The notes beneath the pieces were generated by a model. That model had not been told where the DNA came from. It did not search any database and was given only the letters and a program-made list of their open reading frames with translations. From NCBI GenBank assembly GCA_023935145.1, contig CM043698.1, positions 79,039,001 through 79,103,000 of the forward strand: a stretch of DNA of 64,000 bases. Direction: 5' to 3'. The translations under genes and the position numbers were made by a program. The DNA is from Bretschneidera sinensis (Eukaryota; Streptophyta; Magnoliopsida; Brassicales; Akaniaceae). Below, piece after piece: positions 43,901 through 53,900 of the stretch (its first letter is position 1; the number at the start of each line of letters is the position of its first letter).

Positions 43901-46432
43901 GTTTGGAAATGGTACATCAACCAGGAACTTTTGAAAAATGTACATGGGTGTCAAATGAGCTATACTCGAGGCATTTGATGCTGCATGAGGAACAGTGGAA
44001 GCAGCATTAAAAAATCCTAGAAAGTGAACTCATTGACATTAAAGTGAGCCTACTTCCTCAATATCACTAACCAAAAGGAACTAGAATGATGACAGGATAA
44101 GAGATCAAGCTGCTGAGAAAAGATGCACTTCATTACCATGTGGTAGAGTGCATAATGAGCATCCAGTCAAGCAAGGACTGTGACATGACAAAACATTGAA
44201 TGCATATATTATTTTCTCATAAAGTTAGACCACAAAGAACAAAGTAAACGATTCCCCTACGATTTTAACTGGTGAATAAATCCCGATCTAGTTGATGTTA
44301 TCCCTGTTGGGTCTCCATTCATAAAATTTTGCATGCATGGGTCACTGGAAAACCTTGTCTCACTCCCTAAAAAACCCACAAATGACATGGCATTTCACCT
44401 ATCAACAGAAATGAGCTTTGGCTAGAAGAGGTCATCTGAGGCTTCAACTTAAGTCCTCAGAGGACCAACCTAGCCCTCCCAAGCAAAAAGTGGTCATGTT
44501 CTGAGCCTCTGCCCTAGTATGTAATCAATTGAATTCTAAGCTAACATTTCATTTGGCCATAGATCATGACTAGTGGATTGCCCTTCGCAAGCAGTATCAA
44601 CAAAGATTGTTGATCGATTCAAATTTTTTTATCCTTACCAAATATTCATGAATTTTCAAATATTGTTCAACTTTCTTTTCTAAATGACCTGAACGTTTAT
44701 TACTTGTGATCATTACATTCAACTAAAGACTAAAGATAACCAGTAAGCTGTCACCTCTACTAGGAATAGGATCTTAATTTTCGCCTATAAGTGTTGTACT
44801 AAGCTCATAGGGCTCGTGATGGGTTACAGTTTAGGTATAAGTGCCAAACCAAGAAAATTCAATGTTGGTAAGTTGAATAAGAAGCAAATTGATATGAACA
44901 CTCATGCAATGCTTATTCTAATTTATTGGCAATTTGGCCATTTCATTTACATATTAAGAAATTTCATCCAGTCACACATAGTCAAAAGAGGGAGGCCTAG
45001 TTTTGATAACACAAAGGAGATAAGTGTAGGTTGCATTTGATGATAGAGAGACCTTTTGTAATTTTCTCAAAGGAAAAAGTTGCTAACCCAAAACTAAATT
45101 ATGAATGCATTTAATACCAATACAATACTTAAATAAAATCAATAAATAATACAATAATTTTTTCTAACTATATTTCAAAATCAGAATCATCTTACAATAT
45201 TTTATTAAGCATCTCATAGGATACAATATTGTTATCTTATCAAAAAAGAGGATACATATTGTTTCCCAAAACGCATTTATGTTTTACTCCATTAGTAATT
45301 TAATTGGATCTTGAAACTTGAGTTCTTTACTTTTTGTATTGATGTATCAATTTTTCTATTCATCTTACTCATCCCTTCATGACGGTTGAGGCGGGTGATG
45401 GTCGCACCATTTGAGTATGGCACGATGATTGGTGTGGGGATGTTGCCTTGAGCAAGCAATTTCCCAAGGACTTCGCGATTGCGCGGGATAAAGATGCTAT
45501 GATTAGTTCGTGTGTTTCTTCCCTTAACGGTATCATCACTTGGGATATTCCTTTCATTAGGAATGTGCATGATTGGGAACTTGATAGTGTGGTGAGTGGC
45601 TTATTTGACTCATTTACCCAGAGATGTTTGATGTGCATCGCGAGGATACGCTAGATGGATTGTGAACAAGGGGAAAGATTTTGATGTAAAGTCTTTCTAA
45701 AAGACCTTTTTGGTGAGCTTCCCATGGAAGGTAGATTGAACTTTCCTTCGAAAACAATTTGGAGATCCAGCGCTCCTAAGAAAGTCAGTTTCTTTGCTTG
45801 AGATGCTTCATGGGAAACGGATATTTACCTTTGATAATTTGCAAAAGAAAGGAAAAGTGATTTTTTTTTTAGTTTAGGAAAAGTGATTGTTAATTGGTGC
45901 TGTCTTTACAAGGAAGAGACCGAGAACGTCAATCACCTTTTTATTGGGATGCCTTTTTCAAAGCAACTTTTGCCAAGTTTGGTAACCCATTTAAGCCAAC
46001 TTGCTTTAAGTTAGCTTAAATGGGTTACCAAACATGGCCCTTGGGAAATGACGTATTGTGTGGTGGGAATAACTTGGATTATGGCTGGCTCCATTCAAGG
46101 TGAGATTTAGGCAGTGGAATTCGAGCTTCTAAGGAGATGAGGAAGGTTAGACTTTAATTCCTCTCTTTATCATTTGGTCAGTTTGGAAGGAGATAAATAG
46201 TAGGGCTTTTGAGGGGATAAAGAGCTCAATAGATACCATTAAAAGTAAATGTTAAATACCCTTTTGTTTTTGGCTTATGGGGGAAGTTTTGTACATGAGG
46301 AAGAGTTCCCATAGTTCATATATATTATATATTATCTAGTAGATAATCCTTTTGTAAATGGGTTGCAACCCCTTGGAGCTCTCTTTATATATATTTACTT
46401 GTCAAAAAAATTCTTATATTTATTTTATTGCT

Positions 46433-46486
<54 letters not shown>

Positions 46487-49400
46487 ATTTACCAGATTAT
46501 GCCTTGAGCGAACTTTCAAGTACTAGGTGCTACAACACTGAAATAACTTATTTCTTTACTTCAAGAGCTCGAACGACCTTCAACAAAAGGGCACTACACA
46601 TAAAACAAAGTTGTTATAAGGAGAATACCTAAAGGTGCTGGACAACTCTCTCTGTAAGGAACTTGGCAAATTAGCCCTGTAACTTTAGGAGTGACTCCTC
46701 ACAAAGGGGATTGCAACGACCATACCCGAGCAACTGTTTACCAAAAACACATATCTTCACATAGTGGTAAGATCATTCCCCATTATTACAATCTAGAATA
46801 CTCTCCCAAGCAATGACTATCATAAATGAATTAGTCCTTTATCTTTTACCTAAAGTATGTGATGTCGGACAAATAGGTAGAAACAGAAGCATAATAGAGA
46901 AAGAGGAGAAACAACCAAGAAGTAGAGATAACAGATGGAAATAGACTAGGTAGAAAAGAAATTAAGACAACGGAGAAATAACCAACAGAGAAAGCAAGAG
47001 AATAACCAAGTTTCAATTCATAATTCCAATCTACCAAAATTAACATAACAAGGAGCTTATATAAGCACCAAGCACACTAGAAAATCCTACTAATTAATAA
47101 CATCCCTAACATAAAAGGAAATAAATCAAAACATAATAACTCCCAAATAAAATCCCTAACATAAAAGGAAATAAATCAAAATATGATAACTCCCAAATAA
47201 AATCCCCAACATAATAGGAAATAAATTAAAACATAAGAAATCCTATAATAGTACATAATCCCTTTCTTTTTCTGCATCAATCTGCCTAATATTTCTCAAA
47301 AAAATCTCAAAAAGAAAGAGGTGCCTATAAGAGCATGGATTATGTTGCATGGCTATTGTTAGTCCAGCTATAAGGTGTTGGTTAACTCTTGCAACAAGTG
47401 CATCCCTCACTTTTAGTTGCCATCATTAAGTTTGGATCCCTAAACAAACTGTCAATGAAAAGCTGGAGAAAGTTGAGGGTAACATCAAGTTCTTATGCCT
47501 TTTATACTCTTGCCTATCTTCTTTCTCTATTGGTTTTTTGGAAACCCATATTAATTGGGTTTAATCAGAAATAATTGTATCATTTCCATATTCGCAATTC
47601 GATATAATGGATATATACTAAACAAAACACACACACATGCTACTCTTATCGCATGTTTGCAATTTGACACACATGCTCCTCTTATTGCATGTTTGCAATT
47701 TGGTGAAATGCTCAAACTCTCCGGGTTTTTTTTTTTCATCTTAGCATCCGTGAAAACAAATGGAGGAATCTCTCATCAACGAAATTGCATTGATCTAGGT
47801 TGCATCTTTCCATTCTATATCCACTTTACTTTTATTCTTATCATTTTCTTCGAGAAAACCTTATTCTATGTGACATAACTAAACCAAAATTTTGAATTTT
47901 CATTTTTTTTATCAATACACACACGTATATAAATAGATCAATTGAAAATAGATCTAAATATGCATACATATATACTCAATCATATGCAAATATAAACCAA
48001 TGATTCATTATGGCTAGATAAGAACATCTCATTCCTTACTGACAAATACAAATCAAGAATAGATGAACAACAGTGAGTGATGGGATTGAAATATGGATAC
48101 ACATAACAGGTAGGTCAGAGTGAACACGTTATAGATGTTCATGTCCAATTTAGAAGCCAACAAGGGACTATTCATAGTATACCCACAGCTCCGTGGCAAA
48201 AAAAAATTGTCAAATTCACTGGAGTCTCAGAAGAGAAACGTAATTAAAGAAAAGGGACTTTTCATGGTAAACCAGTCATAAAATACCAACAACTCCGGGG
48301 AAGAAAATTGTAAATTCATTGGAGACCCAGAAAAGAAACAAAATTAAAGAAAAGGCAATAAAAAAATGGCAATAACTGTCACAATATGATGCTACAATAA
48401 CATTTTTCATGAAAGGCATATGTACATGAAAACAAACCTGGTAATTCATTTCAGCAGCCGATACATCATTGAGAATGCCTTCACCTTCTTCAGTGAAGAG
48501 TTCAGTAGTGATCTGACTTCGGCGCTTTGCACGCTCCTTGGCAGCAAGATGCGGATCCTTCACATCATCAGTATTCCTCTTGTCCACCACTTCATCTTCT
48601 AGCTTCACCTTCTTACCCTTGGGAAACCTCACTCTCTTCTGCCTGTACAACCAAATATTAAAAATAAAGCAAACCCCAATATTATATTTATTTCTGGTAC
48701 ATATGAAAAATAAACATACAAAACACCAATGTTACCTGGACTAGGTATGAGTGTCGGACATGGGTAGTGTCCGAGTGTTGGACTCGTATATTTTTCATGA
48801 ATTTTCCTTTAATTTGGAGTGACATACCCTTGTCCAAAGGTCAAGGGTTCGACACAGGAATGGCAGGTAAAATGAAGAGTCCATGTAACAAAGCAAAACA
48901 CATAAGCTCTCTCTCTCTATCTATTTATCTACCAATCTATCTATCTATGTATATGCACACACGTGTATAAAACTAAAAATACCCTGCTTGCTACAACAAA
49001 AAGTGTACAGGCAAAAGTTTTCGCAGTATTCCATTCTTTCAATGGAATCTTTATGCCATTCGTGTGAAGACTATTCAGTACATATCTTCAAATAGCTTCA
49101 GCTAAAGGGAGAAAAAGAGAGGAGGGGGGGGGAGGGGGGGGGGGTGGCGTTGGGGGGTTTAACGAAACGAACATCTTAACAACTTAATTTTGTATTTTCC
49201 GTCAAATTGAACAAATTGAAATAGAGACATTATCAGCTAAAATAAAACTTATAAAGATTCAAACAAATAAGTAGAAAGCGAATAATTACGATTTTTTATG
49301 TTACCTCCACCACAGAAATCACATTACTAAAAAAACAACTCAGAGATATCATTACAAGCTGTTTAGTTGATTTTCAAGGAGAGCAAATCAATCTCATTTC

Positions 49401-49589
49401 CCTCGGAAACAAACAAAGCCAAAAGCATTTGACAAAAAGAAAAATAAAACAAATAAGATAAACCCTACAATAAACAAGCGAAATTAGGGTTGAGAGAAAG
49501 GACAGTGAGACTTACATGGGGGGTTTATTGGATTCTTCGTCTTCGAAGAATGGGCGTTTACGATTAGAGTGCGACGATTTCTCTTCCAT
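34980..49589 (-). CDS. CD2BP2: CD2BP2/U5-52K-like splicing factor, ten exons
   Basis: Exons (plus coordinates, in transcript order): 49516-49589, 48438-48642, 42834-42959, 42581-42742, 40115-40244, 39894-39935, 38842-39147, 38678-38744, 35888-35965, 34980-35046. All introns are GT-AG, phases agree and the 1257-nt CDS gives 418 residues. The basic N-terminus has RKRPFFEDEE and KRVRFPKGKKVKLED. The family's conserved block lies at about 94-150: DGIQIEPFNLDNEREEGYFD, then DAWLDSIETNPKYTG. LEPGETVLQALRRLKG (about 185) and LIQNGEYNVYHEKQ (about 225) follow, then a Ser/Asp-rich stretch. Human CD2BP2 is a U5 snRNP protein that contacts Prp6 and U5-15K. The C-terminus here (YYYDPSTGLYCSAATGQWYS) is OCRE-like and no GYF signature is visible. 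No TATA box identified. Confidence 0.85.
37131..38259 (-). mobile_element. TRIM-like Copia-type element in intron 8, TGAAC duplication
   Basis: The body spans 37136-38254 (1119 bp), flanked by TGAAC at 37131-37135 and 38255-38259. The LTRs are 202 bp each (37136-37337 and 38053-38254). On the minus strand the 5' LTR ends TTTCAACA, followed directly by a primer site TGGTATTAGAGC (38041-38052, tRNA-iMet type). A polypurine tract CTTGAGGGGGGGAG (37338-37351) precedes the 3' LTR. The interior of about 715 bp is non-coding. Size and structure fit a terminal-repeat retrotransposon in miniature, mobilised by a Copia-type partner. Confidence 0.88.
37571..37682. repeat. 28-bp tandem repeat, four units, inside the TRIM
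   Basis: Units start with ACGGGA at 37571, 37599, 37627 and 37655, so the period is exactly 28 bp; the core is CGCTTCACACGGGCTGGATG. Units are nearly identical, so the expansion is recent. It is GC-richer than its surroundings. Confidence 0.9.
39567..39828. mobile_element. Stowaway-like MITE in intron 6
   Basis: Left end CTCCCTCCGTCCCATATTTT, then TAGTCCA; right end TGGACTAAAAATATAGGACT, then GAGAGAG, followed by TA. CTCCCTCCGTCCC is the classic terminus of plant Stowaway (Tc1/mariner-type) MITEs. About 262 bp, no coding capacity. Confidence 0.85.
40505..40913. repeat. Local duplication in intron 4 with an inserted spacer
   Basis: Segment 40505-40632 and segment 40786-40913 match throughout (GAAGTTCTTATCAGTATCAC, CAAATTAAGCACCAAGAGTA and so on), diverged by about 15% by eye. 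Between them lies a short piece (about 40690-40780) that begins TTTTTGATAAGCAAAAATTT and looks like a LINE or SINE 3' scrap. Confidence 0.7.
40943..41995. mobile_element. Tourist-like (PIF/Harbinger-type) element in intron 4, TTA duplication
   Basis: The body spans 40946-41992 (1047 bp) with TTA at 40943-40945 and 41993-41995. Terminal repeats begin GGGTTCGGCTCC and continue imperfectly for roughly 150 bp: CCCCAAGTTTCCCCC, TTGAACGGTTAAGAT and TTAACTCAGG recur in inverse at the right end. No transposase frame. A TTA duplication and G-rich start fit PIF/Harbinger; the long terminal repeats make the whole copy able to fold back. Confidence 0.8.
45380..46400 (+). pseudogene. LINE (L1-type) 3' end in intron 2
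   Basis: The plus strand encodes DWCGDVALSKQFPKDFAIAR, then SLNGIITWDIPFIRNVHDWE and, across stops, KKVSFFAW-like and KGKVIVNWCCLYKEETENVN followed by HLFIG. This is the C-terminal zinc-finger (zf-RVT) region of plant L1-type LINE reverse transcriptases. The RT core is missing, so the copy is 5'-truncated. It is in antisense orientation to the host gene. Confidence 0.75.
45972..46038. mobile_element. 67-bp hairpin insertion in the LINE
   Basis: Arms GCCAAGTTTGGTAACCCA.. and ..TGGGTTACCAAACATGGC pair with one mismatch; the inner 19 bases (45978-45996 and 46014-46032) pair perfectly. It breaks the LINE reading, so it is a later insertion or a minimal MITE. No target duplication fixed. Confidence 0.6.
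46437..46484. repeat. (TA)n microsatellite
   Basis: About 24 uninterrupted TA units directly after the LINE tail. Other short TA runs lie at 4936-4955 and 36035-36058. Confidence 0.95.
47099..47245. repeat. Tandem repeat of about 56 bp, near three units, in intron 2
   Basis: Units share ACATCCCTAACATAAAAGGA, AATAAATCAAAACATAATAA and CTCCCAAATAAAATCCC. Low divergence between units. Confidence 0.75.
47631..47702. repeat. Repeat pair of about 36 bp in intron 2
   Basis: ACACATGCT(A/C)CTCTTAT, (C/T)GCATGTTTGCAATTTG, twice in a row. Confidence 0.75.
48165..48355. repeat. Duplication of about 95 bp in intron 2 near exon 2
   Basis: Two copies share GGGACTTTTCATGGTA (first copy ATTCATAGTA), ACCCACAGCTCCGTGG-like sequence, AAATTCACTGGAGTCTCAGA and GAGAAACGTAATTAAAGAAA. 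The second ends about 85 bp from the exon 2 donor. Confidence 0.65.
49117..49160 (+). repeat. G-rich tract in intron 1
   Basis: Runs of eight or more G on the plus strand (GGAGGGGGGGGAGGGGGGGG and on). The strand carrying G is the template strand of the host gene. G-quadruplex formation is possible. Confidence 0.85.
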
Positions 49590-50933
49590 TGAAACAAAAA
49601 CTAAATAATGGAGTTTGTGACAAGTACCACTAACTACTAGTAATCATGCAATACACTCTGTTTTGGCAGTCTTCAATCGGAAATATACTTTCCAGAGAGA
49701 GACGCTTTCAGATAAAAGACGGGCTCTTGCAGGTCCCTCCCGGGTCCGGTTCGGTTAGCCCAAGCTGTAAAAATTAACAGTAATGGACAAAATGGGCTTA
49801 GACCCGAAATTTCTGGCAAATTATTCGTTTGGCTTAGCATTTGAAAACAATTTAGGGATTAATTTATGATTTTTCAAATGGTTTACAATAAAATATAAGC
49901 AAAACTATAAACTGTTTAATAATAATGAAAACTGATTCAAATTTTATAAACAAAAAGTATTTTATAAATTATTTTTCAAATGTTTTTAAATAATTTTTAT
50001 TTATAATAAATAAAAACCAAAATATAAATTGTTCAAAGCAAGGGTGTGTTAATCTCTTAACTCAATGGTGAATCCATCAGCGGTGATATTACACCCAGAA
50101 CCTCGTTACTGCGGCAATTGAATTTTGAAGACAATGATAAACGTAAAATTATATTTGGAACCTTTTTGTGTGAGTATTAATAAATTATGCATATCTCCTC
50201 TATTTTATGCTTTTTATTCATCCAAATAATTAAAAAAAAAATTCTATCTTATTTTATGTTCCATTCGTTTAGGTCAGGGTTGATAGAGAAAAATAAGAGA
50301 AGAAAAAAAGGAAAAAAAAATGAATATCATTTTTCATAGTTTGGTAAAAAAATTGAGAAAAAAGAAAAACATGAAAATTGATATCTTCTTTTTGTATGTA
50401 AAAACTATAATTTTTTTCTTTAAGATTAATATAAACAAGAAACTCTCTTTTTTATTTTTTTATTTGTTTTTTTTTTCCTTTTCATTAAACACATGATAAT
50501 AGAAAGATCAATATCTTTTTTACTGACATTTCTCTTTATCAACCACAGCCTTGAAGCTTTTCCTTTTTGTCACATTCCCTCCGCCTGAACTGAGCTTGAG
50601 ATAGATAATGAAACAGACAAATATTGTACGGTGATACAAAAATGATACATAACATATAACTCTATTCCCATTTCAAATTTTCTATTTTGCAGCTCAATTC
50701 TAGGTGATTGATATCATACTAATTCCCTTATATGAATAAAGCTTTTCAATATCATATGACCAGTGCAAACATTTATAAGATAATTCAGTTCAACCATTAA
50801 CATCTAAAGATATTTCAAACCTAACGTAATTAAAATCATGTATATCGATACCCACACTTCTAATAAGAGTACCGTAATTTAACATGGAACAAAATCAATG
50901 TGATACAATATACACATAAAAGCCAGGTCTGTT
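49590..50933. other. Intergenic region between the two host genes
   Basis: About 1.34 kb between the ATG of the CD2BP2-like gene and the stop of the coiled-coil gene; both genes run on the minus strand. It must hold the promoter and 5' UTR of the first and the 3' UTR of the second. AT-rich; no clear TATA box or repeat. Confidence 0.5.
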
Positions 50934-53900
50934 TTATGCACTTGAACGTGACTCTTTCCCACCAAGTGTCTGAATTATAGCTTCCAGGAGTTTAGAGTTC
51001 ATTGTCACCCTAGAGATTTCTTCTTGCTTTGCATGCAGCTCTTCCATGTGCAGTTCAAAAACCTCTGCAGTGAAGAATAAATTTGTTAGCATGTACAGGA
51101 TTTTTTAGTTCAATGTCATCGAATTATTTAGATGCCCCCATGTAACTAAGTTTCTCCACCATGTTCAAAACAGCTTTTTTGTTTTCACAACCTTCTCGTT
51201 GAAAAACAAGGAAAGGACCAGAGCACAAAAAATATACCTCAATGGCTTTTTTTAGTTCATGAGACCCTGAATATAATCCCACACCACATGAGATGAGATC
51301 CTGAAGTGATGTGGTTTACTACATGATAAAACCATTCTCATACATGAGACACAATAAACAATCACAAGTTATTTATTTACTCGATAAGCTACAAGCAAAA
51401 CATTTGTAATCCTCAAAGAAAATCAAGCAAAACATTACTGATCGTTTAGTCTAATCCTTGAAAACCTCCAAGATCAGAAACAGAATAATCATCACACTTT
51501 ATAGCAAAAGATCACCAGCTTTCACGTTTCTGCAGAATGCATAGAAGAAAAAGGTGACAAGTTCTGGTAGATCATAGTGTCCTAAGGCAATGTTGACACA
51601 TTTGTTTGAGGACAAATGATGCTTCAAACTCAAAACCAATATCCTCGCAAAAGAAGGGGAAAAGAATATCAGCATTAGAAGAAAACTAAGAATTAAGAAG
51701 GATATTAGAAGACGATTTTGGTTTCTAGTAGGCTTCTCATGGCCAACAACAAAAACAGATAATCCAGACAGAAACTTCTCTAGTGTTATATAAACAAAAA
51801 GCAAAATGTTTCTGGAGAGACATCATTAATTTTATGAATGTAATTCACAATTCTTGGTTTCCTATTGGTGGTTATGAAACTAAGGAACCACTGCATAAAA
51901 GGAAGCCAATTCTCCACAATCCACATATTAAAAATTATAACTAACGAAAGAAAAAAGTAAAGTAACTTTATGAATACCCATAACCTAGCAGAGATTGTAT
52001 GAATGCTAATTATTAAAGACCTTTCAACCCAGAAAAATTGAGGTCGCACAATATAGTCATTTATCCACGAAACTACATACAGTGCTCAAATAAATGCTGT
52101 AAAAAACTGATAAAAACTACATACAGGGCAAAACTGAATTAATCATCCACGAGCAAGGAGAGAGTGAGAAGAATGTTATTAAAAGATAAAGCAGCAGATT
52201 GAACAAATGGAGAAGAACGGCACGGATGCTGCAAGATCACAGACTACCTGCCAGTTGGTAGAAAAAGTTCATTCGACAGCGATAAGACCATACCAAGAGT
52301 TGTGCAGTTATGAAATAACATATTAATGAGATGTGTGCTACCAGAATGAAAATGCTGAGATGGATAGAAGAAAAGTTAAGGGAAGAACATCCTGAATGGT
52401 TTGGTCATACGCAATGCTTATGAATGCATTCATGCACAGAACGACTTGTTCAAGGCACGAAAAGGAATAAAGGTGGACTGAAATTACATGGGATGGAGTA
52501 ATGAGGAAAGATTTGATCCACAGAAGTCCTAGAGAGGGTATACCTTGAACTAGAACGTTGAAAGGAAAAGGGTTTATGTAGCTGATAATTAGCTGGGAAT
52601 ACCTCGAAAATTTGAAACCAGTTAACCACTATATCTTACATTATCATCTATTATTAAGTGTCACAACTACTGGATGTAAATATTGCATACTTATTAATAA
52701 TTACTTCTAAATTGAACACCAATTAAGAAAAAAAATTGTATGAAAAAATTAGATGATAGAATAGGCTGCTCACGAAGCATTATATAAAATAAAAAGGCAA
52801 ACAGGCAAATTAAAGTTATTCAAGAACCACCTAATTATAGCCAACAAATTGTTGATATGCTGGTTTAGGTCTATCAACCAGGTGATCATCAAATTCCCTA
52901 AAAAAGCAAAACCAAGCAAACAAGATTTGCATTGTGCCGAGAAAATCCATACTGACAGACAGCTTGTTGTATTCTTTATAGTGCCTTAAAAGGCTCCTAG
53001 CATTTATGTCCACTTATATTAGGTGTTGGTAGACTTGTGACTTGCAATAAGGGTATTTTTCGACATAACATTGCTCAGCTGCCGGTACAAGATATGCGTT
53101 CAACAGATTAGGTAATGTTGGATATAGGATTCTCAAGTGGAGGTTCTATGCAATCTTACCAAGCAAAAAGAAAAGAAAATCGGCTTATATTCACTCCAAG
53201 TAAGAGCGTTTTCTATTATTTGCTGATATGAAATTTTCTTGATTTCAGTTGCATCGCATCCAATCCCCAATATATATCATCTTGCCCTTTTTTCAAAAAA
53301 AAAATTCCTAAAGCCTTATCAATTAGATTTGTTGATTAGCAAACTTCTTATTGACATCCATTTGATGGTTGATTAAGTGAGGAGACTTTTCAGGGAAGGG
53401 AGGGAGGGAGACAAAGAGATTAAAGGATGGATCTAGAAGATATTATTCGTGACAAGGTGACAGTCTCACAACCCACTTAGCTATTTGGCGACTTATGAAT
53501 TCAGTTGGAGGTTCTGACTGCAACACTCTTGTTTCATTTGAACCTTATTTCATCTTCTGGAGGGGATCTGTAGTTTATTTGATTTCAAATTAGCAAACTT
53601 CATATGATGCATGAAATGAAATAAGTTGGCAAAATAGGCCCAATGCCCTTAAAGTTGGAACTTTTGGGTCCTAGTTCAGAAACATTAGTTAGGTTGAGTC
53701 TATATTCAAGCCCTAATACATATAACAGGAATCCTTGGGTTAAATTATTCCAATATAGGAATGTACATACGGATTATTGAAATCGGGAATATTAGCACTA
53801 ATTCATTCAATAAAATGTCCAAGTATATCTAACTTTTAGACCTTTTTTCACCAAGATTTTTGTATCCAAAATTTTGAGCAAAAGACAAGTCAGATGCTAC

